Assembly: GCA_021730785.1 (NCBI GenBank)
Contig: JAKFWF010000002.1
Span: forward strand, 92,181 to 156,180
DNA from: Hyphomicrobiaceae bacterium
GTDB lineage: Bacteria > Pseudomonadota > Alphaproteobacteria > Rhizobiales > Hyphomicrobiaceae
Length of the DNA: 64,000 nucleotides
Reading direction: 5' to 3'
Positions 35,227-46,561 of this stretch are shown here, piece by piece. Position numbers and translations under genes: made by a program. The notes beneath the pieces were generated by a model. It was not told the origin of the DNA and did no database searches. It saw only the letters and a list, made by a program, of their open reading frames with translations. Numbering within the stretch: the first letter of the stretch is position 1; each line of letters starts with the position of its first letter.

Positions 35227-37346
35227 CCCGCGATCTTTGAAAAATCTGCAACTTGCTCCGTCGTAGCACGGATTTCGGACAGAAGCTTGAGGCGGTTGAT
35301 GCGAATGTTCAAGTCCTTATCATTGACCGTCACCTTCTCGAAAAATGCGTCGATCGGACCGCGCAATTCGGCGAGCGCGCGCATGGCGCCGGCGAAGTTT
35401 TCCACTTGAATCGCAGCCCTGGTATCGCCCCTCACCTTGGCGACGGCGAGGCCCAGTTGCTTTTCCTCGGGCGCGGTCAACAGTGCCGCATCGCTCGTGC
35501 CGGTGTAGCTTGCCTTGTCCTTCTTTTCTTCGAGCGCCAGGATGCTGGCTGACCGTTTGACGCCGGCCAGCAGGTTGGCGCCGTTGTCGGTCTTGAGAAA
35601 TTCGCCGAGCGCCTGCACCCGCTTGACGACGAGGGCCAGGTCATCCTGCCCGCCGAGTGCGAAGATCGCATCGATGAGGTCGTGCCGTGCACCCTGGTCG
35701 CGCAGGTAGACCTTCAGGCGGTCGGCGAAAAAGCTGAGGAGGTCGAGGCCAAGCGTGTGGGCATCGACGCCATGCAGGAGCGCGTCCGGCGGCGTGAGCT
35801 GGGTCGACGGTTTGCTCAGGCGATCGCTGAAATGGCTCTTCATGAGCGCCAGCAACGGCACGCGCAGGTCATTCTCGATCAGGATGCGCACCACGCCGAG
35901 CGCTGCGCGCCGCAATTGATAGGGATCGCCGCTGCCGGTCGGCTTCTCGTCGATGGCCCAGAAGCCGACCAGCGTGTCGAGCTTGTCGGCGATCGCAACG
36001 GCGATCGCCACCGCATCGCCATCGGCCGCGAGCGGTACGGTGTCGCCGGCTCCCTTCGGTTTGTAATGCAACTCCATGGCGCGGGCGATGCGCGGCTCCA
36101 TGTGCTCGGCTTCGGCCAGATAGCGGCCCATGAGCCCCTGCAACTCGGGGAACTCGCCGACCATGCCCGACACGAGGTCGGCCTTGCACAGCTGGGCGGC
36201 GCGTCCGGCGAGGTCGGGTTCGGCATCGACACTGCCGGCGATCTGGCGCGCGAGCTCCGTAATCCGCTCCATGCGGTCCCATTGCGAGCCGAGCTTCTCG
36301 TGGAAGGTGATGCCCTTGAGCTCGAAGTGCATGGGCTCGAGCTTGCGCTTCAGGTCCTGCTCCCAGAAGAACTTGGCGTCCGAGAGCCGGGCCGCGATCA
36401 CCTTCTGGTTGCCGTGGATGATCGCCCGGCCGCCATCGGTGGCTGTGAGATTGGCGACCGCAAGGAACCGGTTGGCGAGGGTGCCGGTTGCGGGATCACT
36501 CAGCGAGAAGCACTTCTGGTGGCTGCGCATGGAGGTCGTCAGGCACTCGGGCGGCACATCGAGGAAGGCTTCGTCGAAGGTGCCGATCAGCACCGTTGGC
36601 CATTCGTTGAGGCCGGCGTTCTCGGTGAGCAACCCGTCGTCGGCGACGAGTTCGAGATTGTTGGCGCGCGCCATTTTTTCAGCTTGCTCGCCGATCATGC
36701 GGACCCGGTCAGCGGCGTCTAATATGACATGGGCTGAGTCGAGCTTCGCACGGTAGTCGGCGAAGTCCCGGACGGCTAACCGCCCGGGCGAAAGGAAGCG
36801 GTGGCCTTCGGTGGTGTTACTGCTTGCTATGCCGCCGACCGCGAATGGCACCACGGTGCCGCCGAGGATGCACAGGATGGACTGCAGCGGCCTAACCCAC
36901 GTCAGGGTGCCGGCGCCCCACCGCATCGACTTCGGCCAGGGAAATTTCTCGATCGTCTCGGTCACCACCTGAGCGATGATGACAGGCGCCGGCCGCGCCG
37001 GCTTGTCGATGACGGCTGTATAAAAGTCGCCTTTCTTGGCGTCCTTGACGAGGGTTGCGTCATCGAGCGACTTCAGGCCGGCGCCCTTGAGGAACCCCTG
37101 GATGGCGGCATCCGGTGCGCCAACGCGGGGGCCTTTCCGCTCGTCACGCACGGCAGCCGAGCCCTCGGCCACGTCGGCGATCACGAGCGTGAGCCGGCGC
37201 GGCGTCGCAAAGCACCGGGCGATGCCGATTGCAAGCCCGGCCGCCTTCAGGCCATCGCTGACCAGCCGGCGCAAATCCTCCGCCGCGCGTGCCTGCATGC
37301 GGGCCGGGATCTCCTCGGAGAAAAGTTCGAGCAGCAGTTCGGCCAT
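35223..37346 (-). CDS. glyS: Glycyl-tRNA synthetase beta subunit
   Basis: This 707-residue protein matches the beta subunit of the bacterial alpha2beta2 glycyl-tRNA synthetase. It starts with LLLELFSEEIPARMQ and contains GTLTWVRPLQSILC, then TTSMRSHQKCFSL, then the HD-like and anticodon-binding C-terminal parts ending FFEKVTVNDKD. It charges tRNA-Gly with the alpha subunit GlyQ. The start at 37346 follows the family N-terminus; the frame is open upstream. glyQ, normally just before glyS, is not in this window. Confidence 0.95.
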   Translation of the reverse strand: MAELLLELFSEEIPARMQARAAEDLRRLVSDGLKAAGLAIGIARCFATPRRLTLVIADVAEGSAAVRDERKGPRVGAPDAAIQGFLKGAGLKSLDDATLVKDAKKGDFYTAVIDKPARPAPVIIAQVVTETIEKFPWPKSMRWGAGTLTWVRPLQSILCILGGTVVPFAVGGIASSNTTEGHRFLSPGRLAVRDFADYRAKLDSAHVILDAADRVRMIGEQAEKMARANNLELVADDGLLTENAGLNEWPTVLIGTFDEAFLDVPPECLTTSMRSHQKCFSLSDPATGTLANRFLAVANLTATDGGRAIIHGNQKVIAARLSDAKFFWEQDLKRKLEPMHFELKGITFHEKLGSQWDRMERITELARQIAGSVDAEPDLAGRAAQLCKADLVSGMVGEFPELQGLMGRYLAEAEHMEPRIARAMELHYKPKGAGDTVPLAADGDAVAIAVAIADKLDTLVGFWAIDEKPTGSGDPYQLRRAALGVVRILIENDLRVPLLALMKSHFSDRLSKPSTQLTPPDALLHGVDAHTLGLDLLSFFADRLKVYLRDQGARHDLIDAIFALGGQDDLALVVKRVQALGEFLKTDNGANLLAGVKRSASILALEEKKDKASYTGTSDAALLTAPEEKQLGLAVAKVRGDTRAAIQVENFAGAMRALAELRGPIDAFFEKVTVNDKDLNIRINRLKLLSEIRATTEQVADFSKIAG

Positions 37347-37435
37347 GGTGGCGCACCCATCAGGATCACTTTGCAACTGTGGCACACTTACGAGAGCCGG
37401 CCGGCCGGGGCAATCCACTGCCCGCCCGCGGCCCC

Positions 37436-39331
<1,896 letters not shown>

Positions 39332-39374
39332 GGGAATTACCGCAAGCTGAGTGTTGCGGGGGTGGGCCCAAGAA

Positions 39375-39424
39375 GGGCTGCCGCCCTCGACCCGCTCGAG
39401 GGGACGCGTCCCCTCGAACTCCCC
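39375..39424. repeat. REP-like palindromic repeat, copy B
   Basis: GGGCTGCCGCCC (39375-39386) is followed by the palindrome TCGAGGGG-ACGCGT-CCCCTCGA (39396-39417) and ACTCCCC. The same modules appear in reverse orientation at 33093-33134, with a different palindrome centre. It lies in the divergent gap between the ABC exporter and hemF. Confidence 0.7.
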
Positions 39425-39555
39425 TCTTCGTCGGTGTTGCGTCGCTGGGGGCCGGCTCTGCGTCAGCGGAGTGGCCAGCAACAATCAAAAAACTGCAAGT
39501 TGCAGGAGTTTCACCTGCAGAACATAGTGTCGTAGAAGCGAGCCACGACGAAACC

Positions 39556-40536
39556 ATGACGCCGGTCCCCGGCGGCAAAACAACCCGATGCGATTCCCGA
39601 CCGATGAAACCCGATCCCGCGCACTTCCAGACCGTCGATCCTGAAACAATCGAGCGCCACAAGAAGAAGGCGCGTGCCTGGTTCGAGCGGCTGCGCGACG
39701 ACATCGTGGCGGCGCTGGAGAAAGTGGAAGACGATCTACCCGAGCGCGCCAAGCTCGGCAAGGAGCAAGCGGGCCGCTTCGTGCGCACGTCCTGGCAGCG
39801 CACGGACCATACGGGCGCCAAGGGCGGCGGCGGCGTCATGAGCATGATGAGCGGTCGCGTGTTCGAAAAGGTCGGCGTCCACACGTCGACCGTGCACGGC
39901 GAGTTCGCCCCTGAGTTCCGCAGTCAAATCCCCGGCGCCGAGGCCGATCCGAGGTTCTGGGCGAGCGGTATCTCTCTGATCGCGCATCCCCACAACCCGA
40001 ATGTGCCGGCCGTGCACATGAACACGCGCATGGTGGTGACGACGCGCTGGTGGCAGGGCGGCGGCGCCGATCTGACGCCCGTGCTGGACCGCAGGCGGAC
40101 CCAGGATGATCCCGATACGGTTGCCTTCCACGCGGCGATGCGCGCCCCCTGCGCCAGGCACGCCATCGCCGACTACGACCGCTATAAAAAGTGGTGCGAC
40201 GAATACTTCTTCCTGCCCCACCGCAACGAGATGCGCGGCATCGGCGGCATCTTCTACGACTACCTGTCGCCGACGCCGGCCGACGGCGGGTTCGACGCGG
40301 CGCTTGCCTTCACGCAGGACGTGGGGCGCGCGTTCCATGGTGTCTATCCCGAACTCGTCCGCCGCAACTTTGCACAGAAGTTCACCACGAAGGATCGCGA
40401 CGAGCAACTCGTCCGCCGCGGCCGCTATGTCGAGTTCAACCTGCTGTACGATCGCGGCACCATCTTCGGCCTCAAGACGGGCGGCAACGTCGCCTCGATC
40501 CTGTCGTCCATGCCGCCTGTGGTGAAGTGGCCGTGA
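39556..40536 (+). CDS. hemF: Oxygen-dependent coproporphyrinogen III oxidase
   Basis: This 326-residue enzyme decarboxylates coproporphyrinogen III to protoporphyrinogen IX using O2 in heme synthesis. Visible motifs are [39 protein letters not shown] and [20 protein letters not shown] near the C-terminus. It indicates aerobic growth. The start may be 39556 or ATG 39604 (MKPDPAHF). The latter gives a length closer to relatives, and neither has a strong ribosome-binding site. Confidence 0.94.
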   Translation: MTPVPGGKTTRCDSRPMKPDPAHFQTVDPETIERHKKKARAWFERLRDDIVAALEKVEDDLPERAKLGKEQAGRFVRTSWQRTDHTGAKGGGGVMSMMSGRVFEKVGVHTSTVHGEFAPEFRSQIPGAEADPRFWASGISLIAHPHNPNVPAVHMNTRMVVTTRWWQGGGADLTPVLDRRRTQDDPDTVAFHAAMRAPCARHAIADYDRYKKWCDEYFFLPHRNEMRGIGGIFYDYLSPTPADGGFDAALAFTQDVGRAFHGVYPELVRRNFAQKFTTKDRDEQLVRRGRYVEFNLLYDRGTIFGLKTGGNVASILSSMPPVVKWP

Positions 40537-40579
40537 GGATGCGGCACTCGAAGCAATTCGATCAACCGAGGAGCCCATC

Positions 40580-40861
40580 ATGCAAGCCACCTGGAACGGT
40601 CACGTCATCGCCGACAGCGCGGAGATCCGCGAGGTTGGTGGCTATACGTATTTTCCGCGTTCGAGCGTGCGCATGGACCTGCTGCGGGCGGCCGCCAGAA
40701 ACGACAGTGATCTGAAATGCCCGCATGGGGTGCGGTTCTATGATGTCGCGGCGGACGCGCAAATCAACCCTCGCGCGGCCTGGTCCTACGAGGCGCCGCG
40801 CGCGACCATGCAGCAGGTCGATCACTGGATCGGATTCTGGAAGGATGTCGTGGTCAAGTGA
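40580..40861 (+). CDS. DUF427 family protein
   Basis: This 93-residue protein matches DUF427: ATWNGHVIADSAEIREVGGY, the PRSSVRMDLLRAA helix, CPHGVRFYDV, and the C-terminal WIGFWKDV. The family has a small beta-barrel with unknown function. A CGAGGAG ribosome-binding site precedes the start. It follows hemF by 43 bases. Confidence 0.85.
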   Translation: MQATWNGHVIADSAEIREVGGYTYFPRSSVRMDLLRAAARNDSDLKCPHGVRFYDVAADAQINPRAAWSYEAPRATMQQVDHWIGFWKDVVVK

Positions 40862-41028
40862 GCGGGCGTGCGGCGGCCGCGTCCGAGATTTTTCCCATTG
40901 ACGCGGCAGCGGCTGCCTGCGCATAGAAGGGGTATGGGACCACCAGCGGCCGTCCCGTCAGGCACTCGTGGCGCGTGAGCGCTACCCCGCCCAAGCGCCG
41001 CGCCATCCACCGCTTGGAGGCGCCTGCC

Positions 41029-41844
41029 ATGGGTCCGTTCTCAATTTCATCTGCAGATTTGTCGAAGCTGCTCGGCCATGCCGACAGCCCGCTGATCTTC
41101 AATGTCTGCAAGTGCGAAGACTATGACTTGCAGCCGCTGATGATCCCTGGTGCCCGCTGGCGCGATCACCAGCAGACCGCGGGTTGGATCTCGGAGATCC
41201 CCGACGGCGCCAAGGTCGTCGTCGCCTGCGTCAAGGGCTGGAAAGTCAGCCAGGCGGCGGCCAGTGAATTGCGGTTGCGCGGGGTCGATGCGTCGATCCT
41301 CGAGGGCGGCGTCAACGCCTGGATCGCCGCCGGCCTGCCGACCGTGAAAAAGCGTGGGGTGATTGGCAGCCGCGAGGGGCTCGCCTCGCGCTGGGTGACG
41401 CGGGTCAATCCCAAGATCGACCGCATCGCTTGCCCCTGGCTGATCAGCCGCTTTCTCGATCCCGCGGCGCAGTTCTTCTACGTGGAGCCTGCGCAGGTGA
41501 TCAACGCGGGGCTCGAACTGGACGCCATCCCCTATGACGTCGAAGGGGTCGAGATCACGCACCGCGGCGAGACCTGCTCGTTCGATACGCTGATCGAGCT
41601 GTACGGCATCCGCGACGCAGCACTCGACCGGGTCGCCCTGATCGTGCGCGGGGCCGATACCGCGCGCATGGACCTCGCCCCGGAAGCGGCTGGCTTGCTG
41701 GCCATCTCGCTCGGCAACTCGCACCTGGCCGGCGCCGATGATCACGAGGCCTTGGAACGCGGCATGGCCGTATACGATGCGCTCTACGCCTGGGCCCGCT
41801 TCACCGCGGGCGAAACCCACAACTGGCCAGCGAAGAAGGCCTGA
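41029..41844 (+). CDS. Rhodanese-ChrB fusion, chromate-resistance related
   Basis: This 271-residue protein has an N-terminal rhodanese domain (residues about 8-105) with Cys in VVACVKGWKVSQAAA at the active loop. A ChrB C-terminal domain follows, with RVNPKIDRIACPWLISRFLDP and HRGETCSFDTL. ChrB proteins regulate or support chromate resistance. The rhodanese part suggests sulfur-based reduction or sensing. GGAGG at 41014-41018 supports the start at 41029; ATG 40975 lies upstream. It is four bases before chrA, so the two form an operon. Confidence 0.85.
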   Translation: MGPFSISSADLSKLLGHADSPLIFNVCKCEDYDLQPLMIPGARWRDHQQTAGWISEIPDGAKVVVACVKGWKVSQAAASELRLRGVDASILEGGVNAWIAAGLPTVKKRGVIGSREGLASRWVTRVNPKIDRIACPWLISRFLDPAAQFFYVEPAQVINAGLELDAIPYDVEGVEITHRGETCSFDTLIELYGIRDAALDRVALIVRGADTARMDLAPEAAGLLAISLGNSHLAGADDHEALERGMAVYDALYAWARFTAGETHNWPAKKA

Positions 41845-41848
41845 GAAC

Positions 41849-43180
41849 ATGAGCATCGCAAGTCCCAAGGCGGCGGCCAGCATGGGTGGCCACGATGTGA
41901 CGACGCCCACGTTCGCCGAAGCACTGCGCGTCTGGCTCAAGATCGGCCTGCTGTCGTTTGGCGGGCCGGCCGGTCAGATCGCGCTGATGCACAAGGTTCT
42001 GGTCGACGAGAAGAAGTGGATCGATGAGCCGCGCTATCTGTCGGCCCTGAACTTCTGCATGCTGCTGCCGGGCCCGGAGGCGATGCAGCTCGCAACCTAT
42101 GTCGGCTGGCGCCTGCACGGGCTGAAAGGCGGGCTGGCGGCGGGCCTGCTGTTTGTGATCCCCGGTGCGCTCGTGGTACTCGCGCTGTCGATCGCTTATG
42201 CGGCGTTCGGCAAGCTGCCACTCGCCGAAGCCCTGTTCATCGGCGTGAAGGCGGCTGTGCTGGCGATCGTGGTGGAAGCCTTGCTGCGGGTCGCCAAGCG
42301 CGCGCTGAAGGGCAACCTCGATTGGATCATTGCAGGCGCAGCGTTCGTCGCGATCTTCGCGTTCCAGGTGCCATTCCCGATCATCGTGTTGGCAGCCGCG
42401 CTGTTCGGCCTGTGGCGTGGGCGGGGGCTGAAGCCGCCGGCCAACGCGAGCGCAATTGCGACCGTGCCGTTCGGCCAAACGGTGCGCACGGTTTCGATCT
42501 GGCTCGTCATCTGGTTTGCCCCGCTGCTCGGCCTTGCCTCGTTCTTCGGCGTCGACCACGTGCTGGCGAAGCTCGCGCTGTTCTTTTCCAAGTTGGCGAT
42601 CGTGACGTTCGGCGGCGCCTATGCGGTGCTGGCCTACATGGCGCAGGACGTGGTGCAGACCTACGGTTGGCTGCAGCCCGGCGAGATGCTCGATGCGCTG
42701 GGCCTTGCCGAGACGACGCCCGGCCCGCTGATCCTCGTCACCGAGTTCGTCGGCTATGTGGCGGCCCACCGTTACGGCGGCTGGTCGGCGATCCCGATGG
42801 GCATGCTGGGTGCGCTCGTCGCGCTGTGGGCGACCTTCGCGCCGTGCTTCCTGTGGATCTTTGCCGGCGCGCCCTACATCGAGCGGCTGAACAGCGAGCC
42901 GCGCTTGAAGTCCGCGCTCGCCGCAGTGACGGCAGCCGTGGTCGGCGTGATCTTGAATCTCACGGTGTGGTTTGCCCTCAACGTGCTGTTCAAACAGCTG
43001 GCCAAAGTGAATGCCTGGCCGCTCAGTCTGGAACTGCCTGTACTGGCATCCGCGGATCTGCGCGCCGTCGCACTGGCAGTCCTCGCCTTCGTCCTGTTGT
43101 TCGCACTCCACCGTGGCATCATCACCACGCTCGCGATCTGCGGCGGGCTGGCCGTCGCATGGCACTTCGTCGGCGCTTGA
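41849..43180 (+). CDS. chrA: Chromate transporter ChrA, long two-domain form
   Basis: This 443-residue membrane protein has two CHR domains. The first has LKIGLLSFGGPAGQIALMH and ALNFCMLLPGPEAMQLATYVG; the second has FSKLAIVTFGGAYAVLAYMA and LGLAETTPGPLILVTEFVG. ChrA exports chromate across the inner membrane. The preceding rhodanese-ChrB gene is consistent with this role. The start at 41849 is the first ATG after the ChrB stop. Confidence 0.94.
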   Translation: MSIASPKAAASMGGHDVTTPTFAEALRVWLKIGLLSFGGPAGQIALMHKVLVDEKKWIDEPRYLSALNFCMLLPGPEAMQLATYVGWRLHGLKGGLAAGLLFVIPGALVVLALSIAYAAFGKLPLAEALFIGVKAAVLAIVVEALLRVAKRALKGNLDWIIAGAAFVAIFAFQVPFPIIVLAAALFGLWRGRGLKPPANASAIATVPFGQTVRTVSIWLVIWFAPLLGLASFFGVDHVLAKLALFFSKLAIVTFGGAYAVLAYMAQDVVQTYGWLQPGEMLDALGLAETTPGPLILVTEFVGYVAAHRYGGWSAIPMGMLGALVALWATFAPCFLWIFAGAPYIERLNSEPRLKSALAAVTAAVVGVILNLTVWFALNVLFKQLAKVNAWPLSLELPVLASADLRAVALAVLAFVLLFALHRGIITTLAICGGLAVAWHFVGA

Positions 43181-43192
43181 GTGCTGGCTGCC

Positions 43193-44164
43193 TCAAAACC
43201 AGCCTTTGCGCTTGAAGTAGAGGAAGGGAACGACGGCTGAGATCACCATGCCGGTGAGGGCGGCCGGATAGCCCCACAGGAACTCCAGCTCGGGCATGTG
43301 CTTGAAGTTCATGCCATAAATCGAGGCGATCAGGGTCGGCGGCATCAGCATCACGGCGGCGACCGAGAACAGCTTGATGATCTGGTTCTGCTCGGTCGAG
43401 ATCACGCCGAGTGTGGCATCGAGCAGAAACGCGATGCGGGACGACAGGAACCGCATGTGCTCCATCAGCGAGTGCACGTCGCGATGGGCGACGTCGATGC
43501 GGGTGGCGATTGCGGCGTCGTCCTTGCGCTCGCGGGCTGCGTGGGCGAAATAGGTCAGCACTCGGTCGAGCGACAGCGCACTCTCCTGGGCGCGCGCGTT
43601 GACGTCGCCCTGCTTGCCGACCGTTTTCAGGATCGCCTCCAGGCGCCGCCCGCGCGTCATCTGCCCACCGCGCAGCTCGAAGATCGCCGGCGCGGTTTTG
43701 TCGATCACGTCCTGGATGCGCTCGATCAGGTCGGCTTCGCGATGGATGATGGTTTCGATCAGACCCATCATGATGGCTGGCGCCGAATTGCAGGCGAGAT
43801 CGCCCTTGTCGACCCTGGTCAGGAACAGGGGGAACGCCTTCGGTTCGGCATAGCGCACGGTCAGCAGTCGCTTGCCGGCGAGAATGAACGTCAGCGCCGT
43901 CGTCATCGGCTCGGGCTGCTCGATGTTGTAGACGATAAAAGCCGTCATGTAGTGCGTGCCGTTCTCCTGGTAGAGCCGGTTTGATGCCTCGATCTCGCGC
44001 ATCTCGGCGCGGGTCGGCACGTCGATGCCGAGCGCCTTTTCGACATAGGCATCTTCTTCGCTTGTTGGATTGAGGAGGTCGATCCAAACGGTGTTATCGG
44101 AGACGGGCGCCATGCCTTCGCCCTTGGACAGCTTTGCGCCTTGATGATCATAAATCGTGAGCAT
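43193..44164 (-). CDS. corA: Magnesium/cobalt transporter CorA
   Basis: This 323-residue protein has a large cytoplasmic N-terminal domain and two C-terminal membrane helices. The selectivity motif YGMNFKHMPEL lies in the loop after the first helix. Helix one contains SVAAVMLMPPTLIASI. CorA is a pentameric channel for Mg2+, Co2+ or Ni2+. It converges with chrA with 12 bases between them. Confidence 0.94.
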   Translation of the reverse strand: MLTIYDHQGAKLSKGEGMAPVSDNTVWIDLLNPTSEEDAYVEKALGIDVPTRAEMREIEASNRLYQENGTHYMTAFIVYNIEQPEPMTTALTFILAGKRLLTVRYAEPKAFPLFLTRVDKGDLACNSAPAIMMGLIETIIHREADLIERIQDVIDKTAPAIFELRGGQMTRGRRLEAILKTVGKQGDVNARAQESALSLDRVLTYFAHAARERKDDAAIATRIDVAHRDVHSLMEHMRFLSSRIAFLLDATLGVISTEQNQIIKLFSVAAVMLMPPTLIASIYGMNFKHMPELEFLWGYPAALTGMVISAVVPFLYFKRKGWF

Positions 44165-44273
44165 TGATGAACATTCCCCCGGATGGCCGCACCGTTACAG
44201 AGCCTCAATTGCCCCTGCTATCGCAGACGGGCCACGACAGGGCTATGAATAATCGCAAGAGGGATGGCAATCC

Positions 44274-45188
44274 ATGACCAGCAATTTCAGTTCCATTGCG
44301 GTGGCCGGCAGCGGTTGCGGGGCGAGCCTCGAGGACAGCCCGCTCGGCGGTCCGATCCTGCGGCTCGTCGCGCCGGGCGGGACGGCTGAAGTCGCCCTGC
44401 AGGGCGCGCAGGTGCTGTCGTGGCAGCCCCAGGGGCATGCGCCCGTGATCTGGCTGTCGCCGATGGAGCGGCTGGCACGTCCCGCCGGCACGCCCAAGCC
44501 GGTGCGCGGCGGCACGCCGGTGTGCTGGCCCTGGTTCGCCGGCCATCCGAGCGATGCCACGAAGCCCGCCCATGGCTTCGTGCGCACCAAACTCTGGACG
44601 ATCGATCGCACCGAGGCCTCGGCTGACACGGTGCGCGTGACGCTGTCGACCGCGACTACCGACGCCGATCGGCCGCTGTGGCCCCATGCAGCACGGGTCG
44701 AACTGGTCGTCACGCTCGGCGCGACGCTCGACCTTGTACTGGCCACGCAGAACACCGGCGCCACGCCGTTCGAGCTGACCGAGGCCCTGCACACCTACTT
44801 TGCGGTTGGCGACATCGCCGACGTTACGGTCGAAGGCTTCGATGGCCAAAGCTACACCGACAAACTCGATGACAATGCCCGCAAGCTGCAAGCGGGCACG
44901 ATCCGCTTCACTGCCGAGGTGGACCGGATCTATGACGCCCACACCGGTGCGGCCACGATCGTCGACGCGGGCCTGAAGCGGCGCATCGATATCACGAAGT
45001 CGGGCAGTTGTTCGTCGGTCGTCTGGAACCCATGGAGCGCCAAGGCCGCCCGGCTCAGCGATCTCGGGCCGGACGGCTGGCGGCGCTATGTATGCGTTGA
45101 GACCTGCAATGCCGGCGCCGATGTCGTGACTGTTGCGCCCGGGACCAAGCACACGATGACGGCGCAGTATCGCGTCACGGCGCTATAG
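44274..45188 (+). CDS. D-hexose-6-phosphate mutarotase (YeaD type)
   Basis: This 304-residue aldose-1-epimerase-fold protein has GAQVLSWQPQGHAPVIWLSP near the N-terminus. HGFVRTKLW and EALHTYFAVGD carry the catalytic histidines, and YVCVETCNAGADVVTVAPG carries the catalytic Glu near the C-terminus. It interconverts alpha and beta anomers of glucose-6-phosphate and related sugars. It stands divergently from corA. Confidence 0.9.
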   Translation: MTSNFSSIAVAGSGCGASLEDSPLGGPILRLVAPGGTAEVALQGAQVLSWQPQGHAPVIWLSPMERLARPAGTPKPVRGGTPVCWPWFAGHPSDATKPAHGFVRTKLWTIDRTEASADTVRVTLSTATTDADRPLWPHAARVELVVTLGATLDLVLATQNTGATPFELTEALHTYFAVGDIADVTVEGFDGQSYTDKLDDNARKLQAGTIRFTAEVDRIYDAHTGAATIVDAGLKRRIDITKSGSCSSVVWNPWSAKAARLSDLGPDGWRRYVCVETCNAGADVVTVAPGTKHTMTAQYRVTAL

Positions 45189-45206
45189 CGCGGCTAGGCC
45201 TGCCGG

Positions 45207-45614
45207 TCATTCCTCGGACAGCAGCTGCGCGAATTCCATCAGCATGGCTCGCCGTTTTGCGCTCTTGATCTTGGCGAACAGCAGCAAGAGCCGGGACGCA
45301 TCGCACTGTGCCTCCCGGCGCCCGGATTTCGGGCCGGTGGTCTGCACCTCGCCCACGTCATCGAAGAACCATCCGACGCGAACCTCCAGCAACCGGGCAA
45401 TCTGCACCAGCCGGGAAGCGCTCATGCGCGACTGCCCGGCTTCGTACTTATGAATCTGCTGGAATGTTAGCCCGCACTCGCCGGCGAGTTGTTCCTGCGT
45501 GAGGCCAAGCAGCGATCGTCGCGCTTTCAATCGCGAGCCCACCAGCCGATCGATGTTTTCGGCGCTCTGGTGAGCGTCTGCGGCCTTCAGCAACGGCTTA
45601 TGCATTGTACGCAT
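45207..45614 (-). CDS. XRE family helix-turn-helix regulator
   Basis: This 135-residue protein has an XRE domain near residues 26-80 (VGSRLKARRSLLGLTQEQLA and HKYEAGQSRMSASRLVQIAR). A C-terminal helix (AKIKSAKRRAMLMEFAQLL) follows. It probably controls its own expression and that of the divergent gene at 45779, whose start is 164 bases away. The start at 45614 follows AGGGAAA. The frame is open to 45689. Confidence 0.85.
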   Translation of the reverse strand: MRTMHKPLLKAADAHQSAENIDRLVGSRLKARRSLLGLTQEQLAGECGLTFQQIHKYEAGQSRMSASRLVQIARLLEVRVGWFFDDVGEVQTTGPKSGRREAQCDASRLLLLFAKIKSAKRRAMLMEFAQLLSEE

Positions 45615-45778
45615 GTTTTCCCTGGAAGCACAAAATGGCTTTCGCCTCCCCGTTTTGCGCAGGGTACGCACGCCAATGAACTTGTGCAACCACCCGGGTC
45701 TTAAAACAGCGGATTGTAGCTCGCCTAATAGTAGAGGAAAATCGTCTCACTCAACTTTTTGTATAGGAGGCGACAACG

Positions 45779-46561
45779 ATGGCACTCTCGCTGAACCGTC
45801 CACTGCTAGCAGAACTCAAAGTCGATTACGGGCCACGCACGTTGCTGGGCCGGTTCTTCCTCAAGGCCGCCGATGCGGCCGCGCGTCAGGGCGTAACTCT
45901 GTCGGTGGGCACGTTCGCCGATCTCGTCGAGGTCAACCATCGGAACCGTGCGACATGGCTTCCCCTGGATACGGCCTATCGTCCCGATCTCAGCGACGTT
46001 GGTGATCCCACGACAATTTGCATCCTGGGCCGGGATGGTCGGGGCGATGTTGTGGCAACCCAGGGCTTGCGGCTGTTCGATTGGACCAGCACCAACCTGA
46101 AGGTGGAAGCAGAAGCGCTGCGTCTCTTCTATTCCGATCCGAGCCGACACGCCGCGCCGGGTGAAAGCTGCACGGTCAGTGCGCCGTCAGCCATCACGAT
46201 CACGGGGCGGGTGGCCTATGGCGGCGCCATCTGGTATCGGCCGGATTACCGTGGCGGGCGGCTTTCAACGATTCTGCCGCGGATCGGGCGGGCCATGGCG
46301 TTCACGAAGTGGAATGTCGCCACTGTGTTCGCGCTTGTCATCGAGAGCAATGCGAAAGCCGGGTTCCCGGCACGCATCGGCTATACGAACCTCGAGTGGG
46401 ATTTCATTCGAAACAACCCGCCGGCCTTCAAGTCCGTCGCCAACGTGCTGCGATTGGGTCTGGCGACGATGACCGCCATCCAGTCAATCGACGATGTTTT
46501 CGGATATCTTCTTGAAGTTGAACCGGAGGTCTATGCCGGGGTCCAGATGCGAAACGCTTAG
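45779..46561 (+). CDS. Uncharacterised protein, possibly acyltransferase-like
   Basis: This 260-residue protein is not recognised with certainty. It contains RDGRGDVVATQGLRLFDW and IWYRPDYRGGRLSTILPRI. The last resembles the acyl-CoA-binding part of GNAT acyltransferases (P-x-Y-R-G). AGGAGG precedes the ATG at 45779. It is divergent from the XRE regulator, which suggests regulation by it. Its last 78 bases overlap the end of the convergent gene at 46484. Confidence 0.6.
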   Translation: MALSLNRPLLAELKVDYGPRTLLGRFFLKAADAAARQGVTLSVGTFADLVEVNHRNRATWLPLDTAYRPDLSDVGDPTTICILGRDGRGDVVATQGLRLFDWTSTNLKVEAEALRLFYSDPSRHAAPGESCTVSAPSAITITGRVAYGGAIWYRPDYRGGRLSTILPRIGRAMAFTKWNVATVFALVIESNAKAGFPARIGYTNLEWDFIRNNPPAFKSVANVLRLGLATMTAIQSIDDVFGYLLEVEPEVYAGVQMRNA

